From NCBI RefSeq assembly GCF_918698245.1, contig NZ_CAKKMS010000003.1, forward strand, positions 868,001 through 932,000: a DNA stretch of 64,000 nt, read 5' to 3'. The notes under the pieces are model-generated. The model did no database searches. It was not told the origin of the DNA and was given only the letters and a program-made list of their open reading frames with translations. This document shows positions 16,442 through 23,152 of this stretch, one piece after another. The DNA comes from Pedobacter sp. Bi126 (GTDB taxonomy: Bacteria > Bacteroidota > Bacteroidia > Sphingobacteriales > Sphingobacteriaceae). The first letter of the stretch is position 1, and every line of letters begins with the position of its first letter. The translations under genes were made by a program, and so were the position numbers.

Positions 16442-17749
16442 ATGAAGAAAATATTCTTTTTTACGCTTGTCGGGATGGCAAGCCTGCAGCTTAAAGCGCA
16501 AAACATAGATAAAATCATCACCCGCGAATACACCGATCACCTGATTAAAACCTTAAGTGCCGATGATATGCAAGGGCGTGCAACCTTTACGCCTGGTATT
16601 GATAAAGCGGCTACTTTTATCGAATCTGAATTTAAAAAGATCGGTTTAAAGCCTTTAACAGGTGAGAAAACTTTCCGCCAAACCTTTAACAAATACCAGG
16701 TTACCAACCTAAGCACAAGTGTTAAGATTGATGGACAGGAAGTTGCCGCAGAAAATTTAATCGTTTCAGGCGTAACTTCAGAAAGTGTTACACTAGATAA
16801 GTCGAACACTACTGTTGTTAAATTAGATCCAGAAAAAGCATTTGTGCCTCAGCTAAGGGCAATGATGGGTGCTCAAAAAAATCAGATTATTCTGGTTGAC
16901 AATAAATTTGCTGATCTGTTTAACCGTTATAGAAGTTACTTCGGTAAACCGGCAACCGTTGATGAGAAAGACGTTAAAGCAACTACAAGCGCTGTGCAGG
17001 TTTTTGTTTTGGGTAAAGATGCCGCAACAGATTTTTCGGCAACATTTAAAAGTAAGGTAGATAAAATGCCTTTATTTAATGTTGCAGGGGTAATTCCAGG
17101 TAAATCAAAAGCAAAAGAAATTGTGGTTTTCTCTGGCCATTATGATCATTTAGGCTTTTTAAAAAGTGTTGATGGCGATAGTATTGCCAATGGTGCAGAT
17201 GATGATGCTTCAGGCACGACGGCTATGATTGCCCTTGCCAAATATTACAAAGCGCAGAAAAACAATGAACGTACTTTAATCTTTGTTGCCTTTACTGCCG
17301 AAGAAATCGGTGGTTTCGGCGCAAAATATTTCTCAGAAAAACTAAATCCTGATGATGTAGTAGCCATGTTCAATATTGAGATGATTGGTAAGGATTCGAA
17401 ATTTGGCAAGAATACCGCATTTATTACCGGTTATGAGAGATCTGATTTTGGGAAGATTTTGCAGAAAAATTTAGCTGGGACTGAATTTACTTTCCATCCA
17501 GACCCATACCCAGATCAAAACTTATTCTATAGAAGTGATAATGCAACTTTAGCTGCTTTGGGCGTTCCGGCACATACCATTAGTACCGATAAAATTGATA
17601 TCGATAAATTGTACCATAGTGTGAAAGACGAATATAGTTCTTTGGATGTAGAAAATATCCTTTCTACCATCAAAGCGATCGCAAAGAGCGCAATTACCAT
17701 TGTAAACGGAACGGATACACCAACGAGGATTCCGAAGTTGAAGCAATAA
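16442..17749 (+). CDS. Secreted M28 family aminopeptidase
   Basis: A 435-residue exported metallopeptidase. The signal peptide is MKKIFFFTLVGMASLQLKAQ. The co-catalytic zinc ligands are recognisable in GHYDHLGFLK (His233, near), NGADDDASGT (bridging Asp), FTAEEIGGFG (Glu-Glu) and the later IEMIGKDS. LGVPAHTISTDK probably carries the last His. It likely removes N-terminal residues from peptides in the periplasm or outside the cell. It sits directly behind the M61 gene and is followed by a family R palindrome. Confidence 0.9.
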   Translation: MKKIFFFTLVGMASLQLKAQNIDKIITREYTDHLIKTLSADDMQGRATFTPGIDKAATFIESEFKKIGLKPLTGEKTFRQTFNKYQVTNLSTSVKIDGQEVAAENLIVSGVTSESVTLDKSNTTVVKLDPEKAFVPQLRAMMGAQKNQIILVDNKFADLFNRYRSYFGKPATVDEKDVKATTSAVQVFVLGKDAATDFSATFKSKVDKMPLFNVAGVIPGKSKAKEIVVFSGHYDHLGFLKSVDGDSIANGADDDASGTTAMIALAKYYKAQKNNERTLIFVAFTAEEIGGFGAKYFSEKLNPDDVVAMFNIEMIGKDSKFGKNTAFITGYERSDFGKILQKNLAGTEFTFHPDPYPDQNLFYRSDNATLAALGVPAHTISTDKIDIDKLYHSVKDEYSSLDVENILSTIKAIAKSAITIVNGTDTPTRIPKLKQ

Positions 17750-17769
17750 TAGCGGCAGTTATAAAACGG

Positions 17770-17841
17770 TCGTCATTCCCGCGCAGGCGGGAATCGTAAT
17801 GCAGTAGGCTTTAAGATTCCCAATCAAGTTGGGAATGACGA
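17770..17841. repeat. Interspersed inverted repeat, family R (copy 2)
   Basis: The ends TCGTCATTCCC and GGGAATGACGA are perfectly inverted. A second hairpin, CCCGCGCAGGCGGG, is on the left and TTCCCAATCAAGTTGGGAA on the right. The element lies between the convergent M28 and carB genes. Confidence 0.85.
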
Positions 17842-17857
17842 GCCGCCCAATACAACT

Positions 17858-17893
17858 ACAAAAAAAATGGCCAGTGAAATCATCACTGGCCAT
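17858..17893 (-). terminator. Terminator of carB
   Basis: ATGGCCAGTGA (17867-17877) pairs with TCACTGGCCAT (17883-17893) over 11 bp. On the minus strand a T-run follows (A-run at 17860-17867), placing it directly after the carB stop codon. The plus-strand side has only a weak T stretch. Confidence 0.85.
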
Positions 17894-17921
17894 TGCTATT
17901 TTATAAGTATTCGTAAGCGAA

Positions 17922-20759
17922 TTACTTACTCAAATACATTGATTTGTCTTTGTAAAGCTTGCGGAAGTAAGGATCTTCCAAATCCTTGATGAAACGGATC
18001 GCCTCACCTGTAGATTTCATTTCAGGACCTAACTCTTTCGCTACCTCAGGGAATTTCTCGTAAGAGAAAACGGGTTCTTTAATGGCGTAACCTTTAAGTT
18101 TACGAACAATCGTAAAATCTTTCAGCTTCGCTACACCCAGCATAATTTTAGCTGCGATGTTAATGTATGGAACATCGTAAGCTTTTGCGATGAAAGGAAC
18201 CGTACGTGATGCCCTTGGGTTTGCCTCGATTACATAAACCTTCTCATCCTTAATGGCGAACTGAATGTTTAATAGACCACGTACATCTAATGCTTTTGCA
18301 ATTTTGATCGAGTATTCTTCCATCGCTTTAGTTACCGTTTCTGATAAGCTGAATGTAGGTAATACGGCAAATGAATCTCCTGAGTGGATACCTGCAGGCT
18401 CGATGTGCTCCATCATACCCACAATGTGTACATCCTCGCCGTCAGAGATTGAATCAGATTCTGCCTCTTCTGCCCTGTCTAAAAAGTGATCGATCAATAC
18501 ACGGTTGCCTGGTAAATCGCCCAATAATTTTACTACTGCTTTTTCTAGGTCTTCATCGTTGATTACGATGCTCATGCCTTGTCCACCCAGTACATAACTC
18601 GGACGAACCAATACAGGATAACCTACTTCGTTTGCTACAACGATTGCTTCTTCAGCATTCTCTGCAACACCATATTTTGGATAAGGAATATCTAATTCTT
18701 TCAACAGGTCTGAGAAACGGCCACGGTCTTCAGCGATATCCATATTCTCAAAAGATGTTCCGATAATCTTGATGCCTCTTTCGGTTAATTTCTCAGCCAT
18801 TTTCAAAGCTGTTTGTCCACCCAATTGAACGATAACGCCCACTGGTTTTTCCAGCTCGATAATTTCGCGAACATGTTCCCAGAAAACCGGCTCGAAATAT
18901 AATTTATCGGCCATGTTAAAGTCTGTTGAAACCGTTTCAGGGTTACAGTTAATCATGATGGCCTCAAAACCTGATTCTTTTGCTGCCAATAATCCGTGCA
19001 CACAAGAGTAATCGAATTCGATACCCTGACCGATACGGTTAGGGCCTGAACCCAATACAATTACCTTTTTCTTATCGGATGGAACAGATTCGTTTTCCTC
19101 TTCGAAAGTAGAGTAGTAGTATGGTGTTTTGGCCGGGAATTCTGCAGCGCAGGTATCAACCATTTTATATACCCTGTTTATACCTAAAGCTTTACGGCGA
19201 TCGTAAACTTCATCTTCTGTAACATTGCCTAACAACCAGGCGATCTGGATATCAGAGAACCCTTTTTGTTTAAGTGTTACGAAGAAATCTTGAGGGATAT
19301 TGTTTAGTGAATATCTCTTCAGTTCAGTTTCAAGCAATACAAGCTCCTGAATCTGGTTTAAGAACCATTTGTCGATTTTGGTTACCTTACGGATCGACTC
19401 CAAAGGTACGCCCATTGCCATGGCATCTTTTATTAAGAACAGACGGTTCCATGAAGCGTGCTCCAAACCGTCCATAATTTCTTCAATATTGCGCACCTGT
19501 CTGCCATCTGCACCTAAACCAGCGCGGTTGATCTCTAAACTCTGACAAGCTTTTTGTAGTGCTTCGATAAAAGTACGACCAATTGCCATTACCTCTCCAA
19601 CCGATTTCATCTGTAGGCCAAGCTCTTTATTAGCGCCTTTAAATTTATCGAAGTTCCAGCGGGGTATCTTAACGATTACGTAATCTAAAGTAGGTTCGAA
19701 ATATGCTGAAGTGGTTTTGGTAATCTGATTTTCAATTTCATCCAGGTTGTAACCGATTGCCAGTTTTGCTGCAATTTTTGCAATTGGATAACCAGTTGCT
19801 TTACTTGCCAAAGCTGATGAACGTGATACACGTGGGTTAATTTCGATGGCGATAATTTCATCGTTTGCCGGGTTAACCGAAAACTGAACATTACAGCCAC
19901 CAGCGAAGTTGCCGATTGCACGCATCATTTTGATCGCCTGGTTACGCATATCCTGGTAACAACGATCAGATAAGGTCATTGCCGGAGCAACAGTGATCGA
20001 ATCTCCTGTGTGGATACCCATCGGATCGAAGTTTTCGATCGAACAGATAATGATTACGTTATCATTGCTGTCTCTTAACAACTCTAACTCATATTCTTTC
20101 CAGCCTAAAACAGCTTTCTCTACTAATACTTCATGTGTTGGCGAAGCCTCTAAACCACGTTTTAAAGCAGCATCGAACTCTTCTTTTTTGTGTACGAAGC
20201 CACCACCTGAGCCACCTAAGGTGTATGAAGGGCGGATTACCAATGGGTAACCGATTTCTTGTGCTGCTTCTTTACCTTCTAAAAATGAGTTGGCAATTCT
20301 CGATTCTGCAACACCTACACCGATATCAACCATTAACTGGCGGAAAGCTTCGCGGTTTTCGGTTTTTTCGATTGCAGCAACATCTACACCAACTACTTTT
20401 ACACCATATTTTTCCCAAACACCACGTTCTTCAGCTTCCTTACAGAGGTTTAATGCAGTTTGGCCTCCCATGGTAGGAAGTACCGCATCAATTCTAGGTA
20501 AATCTGCAGAGTCGATGTGCTCTTGTAAAATAACCTCTATTGAATCAACAGTTAACGGGCGCAAATAAACATGGTCGCCGATAACCTTGTCCGTCATAAT
20601 TGTAGCCGGATTAGAGTTGATAATGGAAACGGTAATCCCTTCTTCTTTTAAAGAAAGAGCCGCTTGCGAACCCGAGTAATCAAATTCACAGGCTTGGCCA
20701 ATAATAATTGGTCCAGATCCGATAATCAGTACTGAGCGTATGGAAGTGTCTTTAGGCAT
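17922..20759 (-). CDS. carB: Carbamoyl-phosphate synthase large subunit, without MGS-like domain
   Basis: This subunit makes carbamoyl phosphate from ammonia, bicarbonate and two ATP for pyrimidine and arginine synthesis. Both ATP-grasp halves are present. The first starts at SVLIIGSGPIIIGQACEFDYSG (quoted in part: LIIGSGPIIIGQ) and has RPSYTLGGSGGG and EINPRVSRSSALASKATG. The second has VLGSGPNRIGQGIEFDY, RPSYVLGGQGMS and EANPRASRTVPFIAK. At 945 residues it stops where the C-terminal MGS-like allosteric domain of enterobacterial enzymes (about 1070 residues) would begin. The small subunit carA is not nearby. Confidence 0.95.
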   Translation of the reverse strand: MPKDTSIRSVLIIGSGPIIIGQACEFDYSGSQAALSLKEEGITVSIINSNPATIMTDKVIGDHVYLRPLTVDSIEVILQEHIDSADLPRIDAVLPTMGGQTALNLCKEAEERGVWEKYGVKVVGVDVAAIEKTENREAFRQLMVDIGVGVAESRIANSFLEGKEAAQEIGYPLVIRPSYTLGGSGGGFVHKKEEFDAALKRGLEASPTHEVLVEKAVLGWKEYELELLRDSNDNVIIICSIENFDPMGIHTGDSITVAPAMTLSDRCYQDMRNQAIKMMRAIGNFAGGCNVQFSVNPANDEIIAIEINPRVSRSSALASKATGYPIAKIAAKLAIGYNLDEIENQITKTTSAYFEPTLDYVIVKIPRWNFDKFKGANKELGLQMKSVGEVMAIGRTFIEALQKACQSLEINRAGLGADGRQVRNIEEIMDGLEHASWNRLFLIKDAMAMGVPLESIRKVTKIDKWFLNQIQELVLLETELKRYSLNNIPQDFFVTLKQKGFSDIQIAWLLGNVTEDEVYDRRKALGINRVYKMVDTCAAEFPAKTPYYYSTFEEENESVPSDKKKVIVLGSGPNRIGQGIEFDYSCVHGLLAAKESGFEAIMINCNPETVSTDFNMADKLYFEPVFWEHVREIIELEKPVGVIVQLGGQTALKMAEKLTERGIKIIGTSFENMDIAEDRGRFSDLLKELDIPYPKYGVAENAEEAIVVANEVGYPVLVRPSYVLGGQGMSIVINDEDLEKAVVKLLGDLPGNRVLIDHFLDRAEEAESDSISDGEDVHIVGMMEHIEPAGIHSGDSFAVLPTFSLSETVTKAMEEYSIKIAKALDVRGLLNIQFAIKDEKVYVIEANPRASRTVPFIAKAYDVPYINIAAKIMLGVAKLKDFTIVRKLKGYAIKEPVFSYEKFPEVAKELGPEMKSTGEAIRFIKDLEDPYFRKLYKDKSMYLSK

Positions 20760-20918
20760 GATAAAGCTTAAACAATAATTAAAATTCTAAAGTATTGGTT
20801 CTTTTGAAACCCTGAAAGCAACGAGATTTTGTGCTTGTAAGAAGAAAAATCCCAACTGTTCTGTCGGGATGCAAAGATACATCTTTAGCATGATTTTTAG
20901 GCGTTTTTTTTAAAATAA

Positions 20919-20945
20919 AAAAGAGCACTATTTAAGTGCTCTTTT
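20919..20945. terminator. Bidirectional terminator between carB and the 20970 gene
   Basis: AAAAGAGCACT (20919-20929) pairs with AGTGCTCTTTT (20935-20945) over 11 bp with a 5-base loop and T-runs on both strands. Because both flanking genes are on the minus strand, it ends the transcript of the 20970-21287 gene. Confidence 0.85.
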
Positions 20946-20969
20946 TAGATTTTTCTTTTGCAAAATGAA

Positions 20970-21287
20970 CTATTGCTGTAATTTAATTTCGCCTAAATCT
21001 GTAGTGGCGCTATCTTTCACGGCAACCTTTTCTATAACAGCATCTTTGTATGGTGCATTGGCTTTTACAACGACAGTGTAAACGCCTTCTTTGAGGTTAG
21101 TGAAAGTAAAAACACCTTGACTAATCTGCGCTTTTAGCGTGTCTGTCGCCGCTACAAGCGAAACAGCAGAAGCCGCATCACCCGGTGTAATTTTTCCGAT
21201 TATTCCACCCAATTTAATATTTGTAAAGGCAATTGAACCTAAAGCAAATATAATAAGCAGAGATAATACAACACATAACTTTTTCAT
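20970..21287 (-). CDS. Small secreted protein with carboxypeptidase-regulatory-like fold
   Basis: A 105-residue exported protein. The signal peptide is MKKLCVVLSLLIIFALGSIAF. The remainder, GGIIGKITPGDAASAVSLVA, FTFTNLKEGVYTVVVKA and DLGEIKLQQ, follows the strand order of a CarboxypepD_reg-type immunoglobulin-like fold, as found at the N-termini of TonB receptors. Here it stands alone. The function is unknown, and it may be surface-linked or periplasmic. Confidence 0.65.
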   Translation of the reverse strand: MKKLCVVLSLLIIFALGSIAFTNIKLGGIIGKITPGDAASAVSLVAATDTLKAQISQGVFTFTNLKEGVYTVVVKANAPYKDAVIEKVAVKDSATTDLGEIKLQQ

Positions 21288-21539
21288 GGTATAACGTTTT
21301 AGTTGTTGATGTCTTAAATAAATAACACCATTTAGTACAAATAGTTTTAAATAATGAACACTAATTTTTAGATTGTACTATAAATTATACATGGCTGTCA
21401 AAATCAAATGTACGGTTTTATTGCAAATGTTAATTAGTGTTAAAAGAATTTCGTAAAAGTGGCGCTACACGTCAGAATTAAGTCACGAAGTTGTGATATT
21501 GGAAATATTGGCAATAATGTTGTAATAAGCAGAACATAT

Positions 21540-21680
21540 ATGCGTTTTGTATATACTTTAGACAATGATCTAAAGCTTCCTCCGCGGATTAGTTACCCGC
21601 CATGAGGATTTCTTCATAAATAGTTTGTTTGGTTTATTATCCGGTTAGAGGAGCCCTCCTCAACCGGATTTTTTCTTTTA
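21540..21680 (+). ncRNA. Candidate structured RNA or attenuator upstream of the NadR-like gene
   Basis: The 21288-21722 region has no open frame of note but holds a strong terminator (21639-21679). An upstream segment, TTCCTCCGCGGAT (21577-21589), can pair with the 5' arm of that terminator (ATCCG...GAGGA), so two mutually exclusive structures are possible. This is the layout of an attenuator, or of a small RNA with a long stem and bulge such as 6S-type RNAs. The 5' end is not defined; no perfect TAnnTTTG box was found before 21577. The remaining bases (21288-21539) show nothing recognisable. Confidence 0.35.
21639..21679 (+). terminator. Intrinsic terminator upstream of the NadR-like gene
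   Basis: ATCCGGTT-A-GAGGA (21639-21652) pairs with TCCTC-AACCGGAT (21657-21669), 13 bp with one bulged A and a four-base loop, followed by TTTTTTCTTTT. No protein gene lies upstream on this strand, so the transcript it ends is non-coding. Confidence 0.8.
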
Positions 21681-21693
21681 AGGCTTTTTCCAT

Positions 21694-21701
21694 TACATTT
21701 G
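21694..21701 (+). promoter_or_regulatory. Bacteroidota-type -7 box for the NadR-like gene
   Basis: TACATTTG matches TAnnTTTG exactly, directly after the terminator. The TTG within it is the apparent start of the longer reading frame; transcription beginning about 21708 rules that start out. Confidence 0.5.
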
Positions 21702-21722
21702 ACCCTATTCAGAAAACATATC

Positions 21723-22253
21723 GTGAATAAAAATATTAAAAAGATCGCTATTGTTGGCCCGGAAAGTACGGGAAAATCTACTATATCTCAATTGCTGGCA
21801 AAATATTATAAAGTTTCGTGGGTGCCAGAATACGCCCGCTATTACTGCGAAAACCTGGTTGCCGATTATACGCTGCAAGATGAAGTGAACATGTATTACG
21901 GGCAGGTAGCTTTAGAGGATGCTATTTTAGTAACTACCGAAAGCGATTTTATTATTTGTGATACGACTTTTATTACGGTAAAGATCTGGAGCGATGAAGT
22001 ATTAGGCGAAACACCACAGGTAGTGCTGGATGCACTGCCTGAGCGACCGTACGACCTGTATCTGTTAATGGACATCGATTTGCCCTGGCAAGATGATCCG
22101 CTGCGCGATTTCCCCGATAAGCGCGAATATTTTATGCAGGTTTGGCATAAGGAACTGAAAGCACTAAATGCGAATTATAAGGTAATTGGTGGATTGGGTG
22201 ATGAAAGGTTCGAAAATGCAATTAAGGCAGTAAACGATTTTCTTGGTGTATAA
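21723..22253 (+). CDS. NadR-like nucleoside kinase / AAA ATPase
   Basis: A 176-residue cytoplasmic P-loop kinase resembling the C-terminal ribosylnicotinamide kinase domain of NadR. Walker A is GPESTGKST near the N-terminus, then VPEYARYYCENL and FIICDTTFITVKIWS follow as in NadR-type kinases, and LMDIDLPWQDDPLRDFP lines the substrate site. It begins with GTG at 21723, since the alternative TTG lies in a promoter box. Relatives in Bacteroidota often sit beside PnuC/PnuT transporters and thiamine genes; here the TPP riboswitch operon starts 700 bases downstream. Whether it phosphorylates nicotinamide riboside or another vitamin is open. Confidence 0.75.
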   Translation: MNKNIKKIAIVGPESTGKSTISQLLAKYYKVSWVPEYARYYCENLVADYTLQDEVNMYYGQVALEDAILVTTESDFIICDTTFITVKIWSDEVLGETPQVVLDALPERPYDLYLLMDIDLPWQDDPLRDFPDKREYFMQVWHKELKALNANYKVIGGLGDERFENAIKAVNDFLGV

Positions 22254-22293
22254 GAAAATAGATGTTTCTTGACTAAATTCATGACTTTGTTTT

Positions 22294-22326
22294 GAAATTT
22301 GCCAAAAGCTCAGGGCGCTCATTTCC
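22294..22326. repeat. 3' remnant of the 224-bp family M element
   Basis: TGAAATTTGCCAAAAGCTC...GCTCATTTCC matches the last 30 or so bases of the elements at 49755-50482, including the terminal TCATTTCC. The spacer that follows (CATTAATATAAATG then a T-run) also matches the spacer after the 49755 copy. So this is the end of a truncated copy lying in tandem with the next. Confidence 0.6.
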
Positions 22327-22350
22327 CATTAATATAAATGATTTTTTTTA

Positions 22351-22806
22351 GGAAATGAAAGGTTAGTATTTCATAGGTACTGTAGTCCCGCCATTCGCTA
22401 ATTCCGATGAAGGATCGGAACCGCTGCTGTCGGGTTTATTGAACAGGGGTTTGCTACCGTGGTGCCTAAAACACAAAACGTTCCTACGGAACGAAAAATA
22501 AAACATTTTTTTTCTACCTAGGAGTCGTCCCGATGGGACGGGAAAGGTAAAATAACCACAGGCCGTCCCATCGGGACGATTGCCTGGTAGCCGATTGTAT
22601 AATTGGCGTTTTCGTTCCGTAGGAACGTTTGGTGGTCATCCATTAATATTTATACCTGCCTGGCCATTTAAACCCAATCAATGCGGGATGCTGCCAATTT
22701 AAGCACCAGTTTTGTATTATATTTTGGTAAGCTTGCTTGTTTCACAGGTTTCATCGGAAGCAGAAGCGGGACTGAAATCCCCTAGCACAGAGAACCACTC
22801 ATTTCC
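22351..22806. repeat. Family M element interrupted by a second palindrome
   Basis: It begins GGAAATGA and ends TCATTTCC, the terminal inverted repeats of the family M element. The left part (GGTACTGTAGTCCCGCCATTCGCT, partly quoted, then CGCTGCTGTCGGGTTTA) and the right part (AGCGGGACTGAAATCCC) match the tandem copies near 50000. It is 456 bp, about 230 bp longer than those, because of extra DNA that includes a nested palindrome at 22476-22630. Confidence 0.7.
22476..22630. repeat. Nested palindromic element (family N) inside the family M copy
   Basis: A perfect 22-bp inverted repeat forms the outer arms (22476-22497 and 22609-22630, containing CGTTCCTACGGAACG). Inside it is a perfect 17-bp inverted repeat (22525-22541 and 22563-22579, TCGTCCCGATGGGACGG and its complement). 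Each arm is itself nearly palindromic. The whole can fold into one long branched hairpin. Confidence 0.85.
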
Positions 22807-22902
22807 TCGATCTAAAAATAACAGATCTTTCCATTGTACTGTCAATTTTTGTTCAATTAACCTAGAAAGCATCAAAAAATACGGTTATTGTTAAATATTT
22901 TC

Positions 22903-22910
22903 TACATTTG
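22903..22910 (+). promoter_or_regulatory. Bacteroidota-type -7 box for the TPP riboswitch transcript
   Basis: TACATTTG matches TAnnTTTG exactly. A transcript starting 6-8 bases downstream would begin right at the first bases of the riboswitch, supporting both assignments. Confidence 0.6.
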
Positions 22911-22918
22911 CACCATCA

Positions 22919-23085
22919 TTAGGGGTGCCTTGTTTAAATAAACACAAAAACAGGCTGAGATCATACCCATTTTGAGGTGAAAGGTAGAAGGTAAAAAGGT
23001 AGAGGGGTAATGCCATCAACCTAAAACCCTCCAGCCATCAACCTCGAATGCACCTGATCCGGGTAATGCCGGCGTAGGGATTGGA
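22919..23085 (+). promoter_or_regulatory. TPP (thiamine pyrophosphate) riboswitch
   Basis: The conserved blocks of the THI element are present in order: AGGGGTGCC (22921-22929), CAGGCTGAGATCATACCC (about 22951-22968), and ACCTGATCCGGGTAATGCC followed by GGCGTAGGGA (23052-23080). Between the second and third blocks an extended P3 arm of some 75 bases is inserted, closed by TTGAGGT and ACCTCGAA. It controls the TonB-dependent receptor at 23153, which should fall when TPP is abundant. Downstream, ATCGG...CCGAT (about 23106-23130) is a possible expression-platform hairpin whose loop GGCA...CCCCT could also pair with AGGGGTGCC. Confidence 0.95.
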
Positions 23086-23152
23086 GTTATGGAAGTTTAA
23101 CTGAAAATCGGCAATGCCCCTTTTCCGATGGGTTTAACTAAAAACAATAAAA

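Noticed and set aside
17941..20759. Truncation or frameshift in carB because it is shorter than the E. coli protein
   Set aside because: The reading frame is intact through both ATP-grasp halves and ends with a normal stop codon followed by a terminator. The missing part is one whole domain, which is typical for the phylum.
22712..22894. A 60-codon frame near the riboswitch
   Set aside because: It overlaps the family M element end, has no recognisable protein, and ends just before the riboswitch promoter.
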